Shown in pieces: positions 1 through 8,684 of a DNA stretch of 32,454 bases. Positions within the stretch are counted from its first letter, which is position 1, and each line of letters starts with the position of its first letter. A program made the position numbers and the translations under genes. The DNA comes from Lysobacteraceae bacterium (GTDB taxonomy: Bacteria; Pseudomonadota; Gammaproteobacteria; Cardiobacteriales; Wohlfahrtiimonadaceae), in contig JAAZCI010000082.1 of assembly GCA_012513365.1 (NCBI GenBank), positions 1-32,454 on the forward strand. Direction: 5' to 3'. A model generated the notes under the pieces. It saw only the letters and a program-made list of their open reading frames with translations, made no database searches and was not told the DNA's origin.

Positions 1-509
1 AGATGTTCCGTCACCGAATGAGTAATGCCGCCAGGATAGGTGAGATCGCCCTCAATATGCATCTTTTCATGGTTTCCAAGTTGATGCATAAGGCAAACCG
101 CCGTCTCACTTTTGGCAATGATGGGGAGAGAATCGGGGTCACTTAATCCAGTGACATCATTGATAATATCAGCACCTTCCGCGATCATCACCGCCATGGT
201 TTTAGCGCGAAAGGTATCGATTGAGATCGGCACATTAATATGCGCGGCCAGTTTTTTGACGACTGGGAGAAGGCGGGCAATCTCTTCTTCGGCGGTAATG
301 GGCGTTGCTTTTGGATTGGTGGATTCTGCGCCAATATCGATAATATCCGCGCCCTCTTCAATCATTTGATAGGCGTGTTCGAGCGCTTTTTCAGCATCAT
401 AATAATAGCCCCCGTCGGAAAATGAGTTGGGGGTGACATTTAAAATGCCCATAATTTGAGTGCGATCGAAATGAAGCGATGTTTGATTAAAGCGTAGAAT
501 TTTAGTCAT
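1..509 (-). CDS. folP: Dihydropteroate synthase (FolP), C-terminus cut by window edge
   Basis: Dihydropteroate synthase condenses 6-hydroxymethyl-dihydropterin pyrophosphate with p-aminobenzoate in cytoplasmic folate synthesis. The first 169 codons are present; the rest lies left of the window. The pterin-site signature MGILNVTPNSFSDGG is at residues 20-34, followed by DIGAEST (58-64), SIDTFRAKT and INDVTGLSD, in the usual TIM-barrel order. The start ATG (507-509) gives a normal N-terminus ending in the family's QIMGILNVTP. The gene lies downstream of hemY on the same strand, but an intrinsic terminator (633-667) separates them and a TATAAT (578-583) could drive it alone. Odd: the loop usually reading STRPGA is STNPKA (63-68), so the conserved Arg is Asn, and the usual MHMQGNP reads MHQLGNH. 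It is probably still a functional FolP, though a divergent paralogue is possible. Confidence 0.93.
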   Translation of the reverse strand, partial: MTKILRFNQTSLHFDRTQIMGILNVTPNSFSDGGYYYDAEKALEHAYQMIEEGADIIDIGAESTNPKATPITAEEEIARLLPVVKKLAAHINVPISIDTFRAKTMAVMIAEGADIINDVTGLSDPDSLPIIAKSETAVCLMHQLGNHEKMHIEGDLTYPGGITHSVTEH

Positions 510-577
510 GATATGCGGGGTGCCTTCTCCAGTGAACGGAAATGAACGGGGTGATAAGTGATGCAATGACGCACAAT

Positions 578-583
578 ATTATA
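578..583 (-). promoter_or_regulatory. Candidate -10 box for folP
   Basis: A perfect TATAAT on the minus strand lies about 70 nt upstream of the folP start and downstream of the heme-operon terminator. No convincing -35 hexamer stands 16-18 nt upstream, so the promoter call is weak. Confidence 0.35.
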
Positions 584-632
584 ACGATTTCGGAGCGTTT
601 CGGGGGAAAAGTGATGGAAAATTTGAGGGAAT

Positions 633-667
633 AAAAAACGCGCAAAAGAGAATGGGCTCTTTGCGCG
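633..667 (-). terminator. Intrinsic terminator of the hemC-hemDX-hemY operon
   Basis: Read on the minus strand, the stem CGCGCAAAGAG pairs with CTCTTTTGCGCG (one bulged base, short loop) and is followed directly by TTTTTT. It begins 23 nt after the hemY stop. Confidence 0.8.
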
Positions 668-689
668 CTGTATCGAGATTAAGAGAGGA

Positions 690-2051
690 TTACGCTTTCG
701 GCGCGTCCTCGCTTGGGTTTGCCTCTTTATTATTGTCTGCATCATCCGCGACTTCACCGTCGATCACTTCCGCAATGGTTTCGGGAAGTTTTACGGTTTC
801 ATCGACTAACAATTCACCATCGGCCTTTTTCACGTGAGCCGGGCGATCAGAGAGCAGTAGATCATTCACAAATTGGAATGATTGAAGCGCTGCCGCCGGA
901 TCGTTTTGACGAAGTTTTAATTCACCAAAGAGCTTATGCGCAGGCGCTAAGGTTGGATCGAGTTTGATCGCCGCCATTAACACCTCTTCCGCTTCGGCAA
1001 GCTCGTTATTACGGACTAAAAAATTCGCAAGGGAATAACGGGCAATGGCGCTCTCTTCATGAGTTTTCACAAAATTACGCGATTGTTTAATGAGTTGATG
1101 AATGTTGCCACGATAGAGCTGACTGTAGGCCATCATCATGTTCTCATCCCATGATTTACGCAGCTCGCCACGTAGAAGCGCTTCCGCCGAATCAGGGTCG
1201 CCGGCATCAAGTAACAGATGGGCGTATTTAATCATCGATGCATGATCGCGTTTAATTTCATTCGGGAACTGCCACCAAGTCTCTTTAATGCGTTTCACAT
1301 CGAGATCTTTCGCCGCATATTCTAAAATATCGCAATAGAGACCGCGCTCTTCACAGGGCGTTGAGGCTTTACGAATCGCTTTTTGAATATCGGGGAGGCG
1401 TTTAATGAGTTCCTCAAATTTACCAAGGCCATGGTAGGCTTTCGCAAGCAATAAAGTGGCTTTTGCGTTGCCACGATCCTCTTTCACAAGGCGCGTCAAT
1501 ACCTGTTCTGCCTTCTCAAATTCGCCAATTTCGATTAAGAAATCACCACGAACCACAAGAGAGAGATCTTCATTGATCTTATCGTCAAGGTAATCAATCT
1601 CACTTAAATAGCGGTCACGCTGGGCATTATCGCCAAGCATATGAGAGGCTTTTGCCGCGCCGATATAACAGATGCTGGGAAAGTCGCTCTTTTTCGCTGC
1701 GGAGATAAAGAGTTTTTCCGCATCTTTTGGGCGATTTTCGTAGATCGCCAGTTGCGCGCGAGCAAATTCACGGTCGGCACTTTTAGCACGGCGACGGCGA
1801 TTAAAATGCCCAATGCTTTCTGGTGTACGAATGAGGCGTGAGAAGAAACGTAAAATAAAATAGAGTGAGAAAAATCCCCCAATGCCAAAGACAATCGCGC
1901 CTAAAAAGGTGAGATAGATGGTGCGTTCGCCGAGGAAGGGAATGGGACCTGAGATCATCACAAGCCCGGGTTCTTTACGGATCACGGAGACCAGAAAAGC
2001 CGCAAGAGCTGGGATTAAAATGGTCCAAAATAGGATACCAAAGCGTCTCAT
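690..2051 (-). CDS. hemY: HemY-like TPR membrane protein of the heme operon
   Basis: This is the HemY of the enterobacterial hemCDXY operon, a membrane-anchored TPR protein linked to late porphyrin synthesis. It is not the protoporphyrinogen oxidase that shares the name. At 453 residues it is slightly longer than E. coli HemY (about 400). Two hydrophobic segments (about 7-24 and 45-68) are followed by a basic stretch (RRRRAK) and a long helical TPR region (about 100-400), with the family-type sequence AKSADREFARAQLAIYENRP near the first repeat. The last 35 residues are acidic and Ala/Asn-rich. Its ATG shares one A with the TAA stop of hemDX (TAATG), suggesting translational coupling. It is the last gene before the terminator at 633-667. 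Confidence 0.9.
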   Translation of the reverse strand: MRRFGILFWTILIPALAAFLVSVIRKEPGLVMISGPIPFLGERTIYLTFLGAIVFGIGGFFSLYFILRFFSRLIRTPESIGHFNRRRRAKSADREFARAQLAIYENRPKDAEKLFISAAKKSDFPSICYIGAAKASHMLGDNAQRDRYLSEIDYLDDKINEDLSLVVRGDFLIEIGEFEKAEQVLTRLVKEDRGNAKATLLLAKAYHGLGKFEELIKRLPDIQKAIRKASTPCEERGLYCDILEYAAKDLDVKRIKETWWQFPNEIKRDHASMIKYAHLLLDAGDPDSAEALLRGELRKSWDENMMMAYSQLYRGNIHQLIKQSRNFVKTHEESAIARYSLANFLVRNNELAEAEEVLMAAIKLDPTLAPAHKLFGELKLRQNDPAAALQSFQFVNDLLLSDRPAHVKKADGELLVDETVKLPETIAEVIDGEVADDADNNKEANPSEDAPKA

Positions 2052-4348
2052 TATTGACCCCCTTTCGGTTGACGCGCTTCGATCGCCGCACTAAACGCTA
2101 AAATTGCAGGCGTTACATCGGGAAGCGCTTGGCTATAATCTTGTTCAAGCATGAGATCAAGCTCGGCAACGGCTTTGGCAACGCTCGCATCACGAGGATC
2201 GAAATATTCTACAATCCAGGTGCGGGCAAGGGTGACCGAATCCTTATGCAGCGCCGGCATATTTTGTAAAAGCGCTAAACGCGCCGCGGAGAGCTGTACT
2301 TGAATGTTGTGCTGAATGTAGAGACTATCGAGCTCGGCCATCAGTTTCGGTGGCTCAACGGTCTCTTGCTCCACAAATACAAGGGAGGAGAGAATGTTTT
2401 TGTACCACGCTTTATCGGTCTCGATCTCTTTTTGCGTGCTGTAGATTTTATCTCTAAAGGCCGCAATTGCGCCATCTTCTTTAAGCGGTGCATGGGCGAT
2501 CTCTTTGGTAATTTCAAAGAGTTTTGCCGCAGTCACGTCACGATGTTGATTATTATCGTTGAAGGTTTTGAGCATCTCCAAGGTTGCATCCACATGACCG
2601 ATCGCAACGGTAAAAGGAATCGCTTCAATGCCCGCCATGCGTGCTTTTGCCGTTTCTAATACATTGATGGCAGAATCGGTATCGCGCTCATATTCCAATT
2701 TATATTTGGCGAATTTGAGCAGATATTCGATCTCAGCGAGTTTAAAGGTATCAAGATCGGTGGTGTTTTTGATGGTTTTGATCAGCTCGCGTGCTTCAAT
2801 AATGGTGCTATCTTGAGTGATCTTATTTTGCGCGAGTTCAACGGCTAAGGTATCAGCGCGTTTTGAGGCATCTTTTGCCAGATCAGTAATCCCGGTGAGC
2901 AATACTTTCTGATCGTTAAAATCGGTTTGAAGAGCACTGTTGGCCTCTTTAAGCGCCTCAATCATGCTCTCCATTTTTTGGTTTTGTGATTGAATGACGG
3001 TGAGGTTGTCCACTTTTTTAGTGAGATTCTCAATCGCTTTTTGCGCCGAATCAAGACCGCTTAAATCAACCTTTTCAGCAGTTTTTGGAAGCGTTTGTAA
3101 TTGAGATTGTACACTGGAAAGATCGCCCTTTAAGGTTGCGATCGCGTTATCAATGTGTGAGGTATCAAGGGCCGGTGTCTCAACTGATTTCGGTGCCGGT
3201 GGATTTAAGTAGAGATAACTACTAAAGCCGAGCGAACCCAGAGCAATCGCACAGGCAAGCCAGGCAATGCCGCCGCCTTTTTTCTCCACTACTTTTTCCG
3301 TTACAACGGGGGTGGATTCTTCAGGCGTTGGGCCAAGCGGCATTTCGACGAATTCTTTTTTCGCTTTGTTGGCTTTATTGGTTTTTTTATTGTTTGCGCC
3401 GATCACATCGGATTTCGCAGACGATTTTTTCTCTGGCGTATCGTTTTTTGCGGGAGAGTTGGATGATTCCGCACCGACCGTGTCAGCAGTTTCAATCGAT
3501 TCAAGCTCCTCCTTAGGAGTCTTTTTGGTGTCGTTATTTTCTTGCATAGTCGCCTCATTATTATCAGTTTGAGTGAGCGATTCACTATAGGTTACGATTG
3601 CGTCCCAAAGATCATCTTCAAGCGCCGATTGAGCTACGATCGGATTGTGAAAACCCACGTCGATCGCATGATTTGCGAGCCGGTCACTGCCCACGATAAC
3701 CGCATCGATTGTCTCCATTAACTCTGCATCTTGTAGGGCAGGTAGGAGGGTATCGATCGCCTCTGAGCTCGTTAGCGTCAGGAGAACGGGATGCTCTTTG
3801 ATGTAAGTTGTGACCGGTTCAAGAGCAAATGTTTTTGGTTTTACTCGGCGATAGACATTGACATATTTCGTCTTTGCGCCCTGTTCGGTGAGGGCATCGC
3901 CAAGTAATCTACGTCCGCCTTCACCGCTTACAATCAGCACCGATTGATCGGCTAAATCGTATGATTTAAGCGTTTCGATCAAGGCTTCAGAGGTGTAAGG
4001 TTTGGGCGCGGTGATGATTTTATCATTCACATCGTGCGTAATGCCTTCTGCGTGGAGCGCTTTTTCCGTCCCAAGGCCAATGGAGATATACCCCTTGTCC
4101 ACCGGGAATTTAAAGCCCAGTTTCTTGGCAAAAATAACGGAATTGGGGCTCGTAAAGAGGAAGTAATCATTCTGATCGCTCTGGCTTAAGATGCGTTTTG
4201 CCCCTTTGCTGTTGCGTGCATTGACGATCGCAAGAGCGGGGACTAAAAAGCCTTTTCCGCCATGCTCGTGAATGCGATTTAAGAGTGATTCTGCCTGTGC
4301 TTCAGGACGGGTCACGATGACACCGATTTGACGTAGATCTGCTTTCAT
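2051..4348 (-). CDS. hemDX: Fused uroporphyrinogen-III synthase (HemD) and membrane protein HemX
   Basis: Residues 1 to about 250 form a HemD domain that cyclises hydroxymethylbilane to uroporphyrinogen III; it begins IGVIVTRPEAQAESL and has YLFTSPNSV-type and LTSSEAIDTL segments. A charged, low-complexity linker rich in Lys, Asn, Glu and Ser (about 265-355) leads to one transmembrane helix (about 363-382, GIAWLACAIALGSLGFSSYL). Then comes a HemX periplasmic part with predicted coiled coil (about 395-530) and a helical C-terminus. The total of 765 residues matches HemD (about 245) plus HemX (about 390) plus linker, in one uninterrupted frame. The topology puts HemD in the cytoplasm and HemX outside. 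It starts 11 nt after hemC with a good GAGGAA site. HemD/HemX fusions are known in some gammaproteobacteria. HemX has often been mis-labelled a methyltransferase; no such domain is seen. Confidence 0.92.
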   Translation of the reverse strand: MKADLRQIGVIVTRPEAQAESLLNRIHEHGGKGFLVPALAIVNARNSKGAKRILSQSDQNDYFLFTSPNSVIFAKKLGFKFPVDKGYISIGLGTEKALHAEGITHDVNDKIITAPKPYTSEALIETLKSYDLADQSVLIVSGEGGRRLLGDALTEQGAKTKYVNVYRRVKPKTFALEPVTTYIKEHPVLLTLTSSEAIDTLLPALQDAELMETIDAVIVGSDRLANHAIDVGFHNPIVAQSALEDDLWDAIVTYSESLTQTDNNEATMQENNDTKKTPKEELESIETADTVGAESSNSPAKNDTPEKKSSAKSDVIGANNKKTNKANKAKKEFVEMPLGPTPEESTPVVTEKVVEKKGGGIAWLACAIALGSLGFSSYLYLNPPAPKSVETPALDTSHIDNAIATLKGDLSSVQSQLQTLPKTAEKVDLSGLDSAQKAIENLTKKVDNLTVIQSQNQKMESMIEALKEANSALQTDFNDQKVLLTGITDLAKDASKRADTLAVELAQNKITQDSTIIEARELIKTIKNTTDLDTFKLAEIEYLLKFAKYKLEYERDTDSAINVLETAKARMAGIEAIPFTVAIGHVDATLEMLKTFNDNNQHRDVTAAKLFEITKEIAHAPLKEDGAIAAFRDKIYSTQKEIETDKAWYKNILSSLVFVEQETVEPPKLMAELDSLYIQHNIQVQLSAARLALLQNMPALHKDSVTLARTWIVEYFDPRDASVAKAVAELDLMLEQDYSQALPDVTPAILAFSAAIEARQPKGGQ

Positions 4349-4359
4349 TGTGCGTTCCT

Positions 4360-5283
4360 CTACCCGTAGATTTTTTCTAAAATTTTATCGGCTCCACGAG
4401 ATAAGAGATTCTCCGCAAGTTCGACGCCTAAATTTTGGGCATCTTCCGGAGCGCCGTAGAGCTCATGATAGATGATCTCTCCTGTATCAAGATCGCCTAC
4501 AAGACCGCGAACCCATAATCCTTTTTCGGTCAGTTCCGCATAGCCTGCAATCGGCGCCTGACAACCCCCATTTAAGCGCGCGTTATAGGCTCTTTCGGCC
4601 GCAACGCAGATGGAGGTCTCTTCATGATTGAGTTTTGAGATCAGATCGCGCACCTCTTGATTTGCCTCAACGCACTCAATGCCGATCGCACCTTGCCCAA
4701 CTGCGGGTAGGGAGAGATCTTGGCTAATGGTTTCGGTGATGTGCTCATCAAAACCTAAGCGTTTTAATCCAGCGGCCGCGAGAATAATCGCATCGTATTC
4801 GCCATCATGGAGCTTTTTAAGACGAGTGTTCACATTCCCACGCAGATCTTTAATTTGCAGATCGGGGCGATGGGCGAGCAATTGTGCGCGACGACGAAGA
4901 GAACACGATCCAACCACCGCGCCTTTAGGGAGATCATCGATCGATTTATAATGATCCGATACAAAGGCATCACGGGGATCTTCACGTTTAAGCACCACCG
5001 GAACGATCAATCCTTCAGGAAGCGCTGAGACAACGGGAACGTCTTTCATCGAGTGGACCGCGATATCGGCACGGCCTTCAAGCATCGCGACTTCAAGCTC
5101 TTTTAAGAATAATCCTTTTCCGCCAATTTTAGCGAGCGGTGAGGAGAGCATTTGGTCGCCGCGAGTGGTCATCCCGAGAATCTCTACGGTTAGATCGGGA
5201 TAGAGTTTTAAGAGTTCATCTCGAACGTGATTGGCTTGCCAGAGTGCTAAAGGACTTTCTCGTGTTGCGATCGTTAATTTCAT
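4360..5283 (-). CDS. hemC: Porphobilinogen deaminase (hydroxymethylbilane synthase)
   Basis: HemC polymerises four porphobilinogens into hydroxymethylbilane, the substrate of the HemD domain encoded next. The 307-residue length is standard. Visible family motifs are [13 protein letters not shown] (5-17), KGLFLKELE (56-64), [11 protein letters not shown] (73-83, with the catalytic-region Asp), [11 protein letters not shown] (125-135), LRGNVNTRL (147-155) and LNGGCQAPI. Cys241 in the last motif is the attachment site of the dipyrromethane cofactor. It is the first gene of the minus-strand heme operon, divergent from cmk, with TATAAT at 5351-5356 about 70 nt upstream. Confidence 0.97.
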   Translation of the reverse strand: MKLTIATRESPLALWQANHVRDELLKLYPDLTVEILGMTTRGDQMLSSPLAKIGGKGLFLKELEVAMLEGRADIAVHSMKDVPVVSALPEGLIVPVVLKREDPRDAFVSDHYKSIDDLPKGAVVGSCSLRRRAQLLAHRPDLQIKDLRGNVNTRLKKLHDGEYDAIILAAAGLKRLGFDEHITETISQDLSLPAVGQGAIGIECVEANQEVRDLISKLNHEETSICVAAERAYNARLNGGCQAPIAGYAELTEKGLWVRGLVGDLDTGEIIYHELYGAPEDAQNLGVELAENLLSRGADKILEKIYG

Positions 5284-5350
5284 TGATTCTTTAATTCCCT
5301 TTGTCGTAGATTCATATTGAGATGAGTTTTCAAACGAAAATTCCCATATA

Positions 5351-5356
5351 ATTATA
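5351..5356 (-). promoter_or_regulatory. Candidate -10 box of the heme operon
   Basis: A perfect TATAAT on the minus strand in the 150-bp gap between divergent hemC and cmk, about 70 nt before the hemC start. The -35 region is not a clear match, so the promoter may need an activator or be weak. Confidence 0.45.
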
Positions 5357-5433
5357 CATCAGTGATTTTAACACTTTAGTGGACGTTATCATATATCACC
5401 CATATTTTTAATTCAGTTCAAAGAGAAAGAGAG

Positions 5434-6111
5434 ATGGAAAAAGAGAGAGTCATTACAATCGATGGTCCAAGTGGCGTGGGCAAGGGGACTTTGGCGAAAA
5501 AGCTGGCGGAAAAATTGGGCTGGGAGCTGCTTGACTCAGGGGCGATTTATCGTGCCCTTGCGCTCTTTGCTGAAGAAAAAGGGCTCGATCTTAACGATGA
5601 AGAAAAGGTCGCCGCATTAGCGCTCACATTACCGCTTGAATTTAAACCGGGCGAGAAGGGCGTATTAATCTATCTTGATGGCGAAGATCGTACCGATGCC
5701 ATTCGCTTAGAAACTACCGGTAATAAAGCGTCGATTGTGGCGAAATTGCCCAAAGTGCGTGAAAATTTATTGCAGCGCCAACGGGATTTTGCAACGGCTA
5801 AAGGATTGATTGCAGATGGTAGAGATATGGGAACGGTGGTCTTTCCCCGAGCGCCCTTAAAGATCTTTCTGACGGCATCGGCCGAAGAGCGCGCAAAAAG
5901 ACGATATAAACAGTTGTTGGAAAATGGAATTTGCGCTAAAATAGAGCAGATTTTATCTGAGGTGAAAGCCCGAGACGAGCGAGACCGTTCGCGAAAGAGC
6001 TCTCCCCTTATCCCTGCCGAGGATGCCGTGATCGTTGATACATCGGAGTTTTCAGCAGATGAGGTGTTTGAGAAAGTTTGGGCAAATGTCGCTTCAGTGG
6101 AAATTAATTAA
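5434..6111 (+). CDS. cmk: Cytidylate kinase
   Basis: Cmk phosphorylates CMP and dCMP with ATP in pyrimidine nucleotide recycling. The 225 residues match the bacterial family. Seen are the P-loop GPSGVGKGT (10-18), the substrate-side LLDSGAIYRALALFA (34-48), DGRDMGTVVFP (127-137) and the lid-region Arg cluster ERAKRRYKQL with RDERDRSRKSSPL. It starts at the only ATG in front of the conserved region, preceded by a purine-rich AAGAGAAAGAGAG ribosome site. It lies upstream of rpsA, the classic cmk-rpsA-ihfB order of gammaproteobacteria. Confidence 0.97.
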   Translation: MEKERVITIDGPSGVGKGTLAKKLAEKLGWELLDSGAIYRALALFAEEKGLDLNDEEKVAALALTLPLEFKPGEKGVLIYLDGEDRTDAIRLETTGNKASIVAKLPKVRENLLQRQRDFATAKGLIADGRDMGTVVFPRAPLKIFLTASAEERAKRRYKQLLENGICAKIEQILSEVKARDERDRSRKSSPLIPAEDAVIVDTSEFSADEVFEKVWANVASVEIN

Positions 6112-6346
6112 GGCGCATTGAGGATTGCCGAATCCGATCATAAATCTCATGGTTTAGATTTAAATGACTTAAATTTGATCAGAGTAGGGTAGACAGTAAA
6201 TGCTGACTGCCGGGACGGATTCACACGGGCATCTAAAATGCATAGTGTTTAACATTTAACAGACGGTAAAAACGCATATTGACGGTGATTGAGGGAACAA
6301 AACCTTTTGATCATAAGCGATTTTGCCCATTTGAGTTTATAAATAT
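6112..6346 (+). promoter_or_regulatory. rpsA leader region, candidate autoregulated translation start
   Basis: This 235-bp gap precedes rpsA. The bases just before the rpsA ATG (TTTATAAATATATG) contain no Shine-Dalgarno sequence, although rpsA must be strongly translated. In E. coli and relatives the rpsA start has no strong SD and depends on a folded leader that S1 itself represses. Several short complementary stretches are present, for example TGCC/GGCA around 6207-6232, but I cannot fold the leader reliably. No clear terminator separates cmk from rpsA. Confidence 0.4.
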
Positions 6347-8017
6347 ATGTCATTAAGTTTTGCAGAGTTATTTGAACAATCGATCGCTCAAGAGGAATCT
6401 CGTACAGTTGGTTCGATTATTAAAGCTACCGTAGTAGCAATTGAAAACGAGTTCGTCATCGTAGATGCTGGACTTAAAAGTGAAGGTCGCATCGCTATCG
6501 ACCAATTCCAAGATATCAACGGTGAATTAGAAGTTGCAGTAGGTTCAGACGTTGACGTAATGCTTGAGTCACTTGAAGATGGTTTCGGTGAAACCCGTCT
6601 TTCACGTGAAAAAGCAAAACGTGCAGAAGTTTGGGCAGCTCTTGAGAAAAAACTTGAAGCTGATGAGATCGTTAAAGGGGTTATTTCTGGCCGCGTTAAA
6701 GGTGGATTCACCGTTGACCTTGGTACTGAAAGAGCGTTCTTACCCGGTTCATTAGTAGATGTTCGTCCCGTACGTGATATCTCTTACTTAGAAGGTAAAG
6801 AACTCGAGCTTAAATTAATCAAGCTTGATCCAAAACGTAATAACATCGTTGTATCTCGTCGCGCGGTTGTAGAAGAAGAATACTCTGCAGAGCGTGAAGA
6901 GTTACTTAAAAACCTTGAAGAAGGCGATATCGTTAAAGGTGTGGTTAAAAACCTTACTGATTACGGTGCGTTCCTTGATCTTGGTGGAATTGATGGTTTA
7001 CTTCACATCACAGACATGGCGTGGAAACGCGTTCGTCACCCTTCCGAAATCGTTAACATCAACGATGAGATCGAAGTTAAACTTCTTAAATTCGATCGTG
7101 AGCGTAACCGCGTATCTTTAGGTCTTAAACAATTAGGTGAAGATCCATGGAAAGATATCGGAATGCGCTTCCCATCAGGCATCCAAGTAAAAGGTAAAGT
7201 AACTAACATTACCGATTACGGTTGCTTCGTTGAAATCGAAGACGGTATCGAAGGTCTTGTTCACGTTTCAGAAATGGATTGGACAAACAAAAACGTTAAC
7301 CCATCAAAAGTTGTGACGGTTGGTGAAGAAGTTAACGTAGTTGTTCTTGACATCGATGAAGAACGCCGCCGTATCTCTTTAGGCATGAAACAATGCCAAC
7401 CAAATCCATGGGAAGAGTTCGCGATGAAATACAACAAGAACGATAAAATCACTGGTACGATTAAATCAATCACTGATTTCGGTATCTTTATCGGTTTAGA
7501 CGGCGGTATCGACGGCCTTGTTCACTTATCAGACATTTCTTGGAATGTTGCTGGTGAAGATGCGATCCGTGACTACAAACGTGGTGATGAAATCGAAGCG
7601 ATGGTACTTGCTGTCGATGCTGAGCGTGAGCGTATCTCACTTGGTATCAAACAACTTGACCAAGACCCATTCTCAAACTTCTTAGCAGCACACGAGAAAG
7701 GTTCAATCGTTAAAGGTCAAATCGTTTCTGTTGATGCTAAATTCGCAGTAATCGATCTTGGCGACGGTATCGAAGGTAACTTACGTGCATCAGAAATCTC
7801 TAACGAGCGCGTTGAAGATGTTCGTAACGTATACAACGTAGGCGACGAAGTTGAAGCTAAATTCATCAACGTTGACCGCAAAAACCGTTCAATCGTTCTT
7901 TCTGTAAAAGCGATCGACGAAGTAAGCGCTAAAGATATCTCTGGCTACTCACACGAGAACAGCCAAGTAGGCGCAACTTTAGGTGATCTACTTAAAGAGC
8001 AAATGAAACAACAATAA
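6347..8017 (+). CDS. rpsA: 30S ribosomal protein S1
   Basis: S1 binds mRNA on the small ribosomal subunit and is needed to start translation on most leaders. The 556 residues match the six-domain proteobacterial form. OB-fold S1 domains start near residues 21, 105, 192, 277, 364 and 451. Domains 3-6 show the strong repeat pattern ([60 protein letters not shown]), each ending in a RxRxSLGxKQ-type strand. Codon choice differs from its neighbours (mostly CGT for Arg, GGT for Gly, AAA for Lys), the usual mark of very high expression. A strong terminator follows at 8034-8068. Confidence 0.98.
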   Translation: MSLSFAELFEQSIAQEESRTVGSIIKATVVAIENEFVIVDAGLKSEGRIAIDQFQDINGELEVAVGSDVDVMLESLEDGFGETRLSREKAKRAEVWAALEKKLEADEIVKGVISGRVKGGFTVDLGTERAFLPGSLVDVRPVRDISYLEGKELELKLIKLDPKRNNIVVSRRAVVEEEYSAEREELLKNLEEGDIVKGVVKNLTDYGAFLDLGGIDGLLHITDMAWKRVRHPSEIVNINDEIEVKLLKFDRERNRVSLGLKQLGEDPWKDIGMRFPSGIQVKGKVTNITDYGCFVEIEDGIEGLVHVSEMDWTNKNVNPSKVVTVGEEVNVVVLDIDEERRRISLGMKQCQPNPWEEFAMKYNKNDKITGTIKSITDFGIFIGLDGGIDGLVHLSDISWNVAGEDAIRDYKRGDEIEAMVLAVDAERERISLGIKQLDQDPFSNFLAAHEKGSIVKGQIVSVDAKFAVIDLGDGIEGNLRASEISNERVEDVRNVYNVGDEVEAKFINVDRKNRSIVLSVKAIDEVSAKDISGYSHENSQVGATLGDLLKEQMKQQ

Positions 8018-8033
8018 TTATAATTGTTGAAAA

Positions 8034-8068
8034 GCCATTATGGGTTTAGTCGCTCATAATGGTTTTTT
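8034..8068 (+). terminator. Intrinsic terminator after rpsA
   Basis: The stem CCATTATG (8035-8042) pairs with CATAATGG (8055-8062), followed by TTTTTT (8063-8068). It begins 17 nt after the rpsA stop. Confidence 0.88.
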
Positions 8069-8225
8069 GTATTATTAAGAATTGTAAAAATTTTTAGACT
8101 TTTTTACATATTTTTAATTTTTATATACTAATATGATAATCCTGTGAAGCACCTAATTTTAATTAGATTTAATTGAAGTTTTAGGTATCAGGTTAATTTT
8201 GAATATTTTAATGGAGTGAAATATT

Positions 8226-8528
8226 ATGACTAAATCAGAATTAGTACAGCGTTTAGGTGAAAAGTATCCTAACTACACCAACGCTGAAGTCGAAAAAGGG
8301 GTTAAAATTATTTTAGATCAGATCAGCGAAGCGTTAGGTGAAGGCCGTCGCATTGAAGTTCGCGGATTTGGAAGCTTCTCTGTTCGCTATCGTGCGCCGA
8401 AAACGGGCCGTAACCCTAAAACTGGCGATTCTGTAAAATTAAGCGGTAAATACGCATCACATTTCAAAGCAGGTAAACACCTCCGTGAAAGCGTAAACGA
8501 AAGCCGTCACGATTTTGACATTCAATAA
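8226..8528 (+). CDS. ihfB: Integration host factor beta subunit
   Basis: IhfB forms the IHF heterodimer with IhfA, a nucleoid protein that bends DNA sharply at specific sites. The 100 residues match the family (94-100). Typical features are the N-terminal helices MTKSELVQRL, the strand-arm region IEVRGFGSFSVRYR and the DNA-intercalating arm APKTGRNPKTG with its Pro (about 56-66). HFKAGKHLRESVN closes the fold. The HU/IHF alternatives are resolved in favour of IhfB by sequence and by position after rpsA. A TGGAGTG ribosome site lies 8 nt before the ATG. The 157-bp upstream gap is extremely A+T-rich and holds its own promoter in all likelihood, since rpsA has a terminator. Confidence 0.97.
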   Translation: MTKSELVQRLGEKYPNYTNAEVEKGVKIILDQISEALGEGRRIEVRGFGSFSVRYRAPKTGRNPKTGDSVKLSGKYASHFKAGKHLRESVNESRHDFDIQ

Positions 8529-8612
8529 GTCGGTTTTGCAGGTGAATCAATCATCTCGTTAGAGGGGGTAAAGAATCTCGATTCACCGGATGCGATATTA
8601 ATTATTGAAGGG

Positions 8613-8643
8613 AAAAGTGCTATCATTTGATAGCGCTTTTTTT
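8613..8643 (+). terminator. Intrinsic terminator after ihfB
   Basis: The stem AGTGCTATC (8616-8624) pairs with GATAGCGCT (8629-8637; one G-U pair), with loop ATTT and a T run (8638-8643). It separates ihfB from ispD. A weaker inverted pair, GGTGAATC (8541-8548) and GATTCACC (8580-8587), lies upstream of it. Confidence 0.85.
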
Positions 8644-8684
8644 ATGGGCGCTCCATTTTCGAACTTCCAACGGATACGAAGATT

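Noticed and set aside
3267-3572. Plus-strand open frame opposite the HemDX linker
   Set aside because: It is the complement of a low-complexity coding stretch, with no ribosome site.
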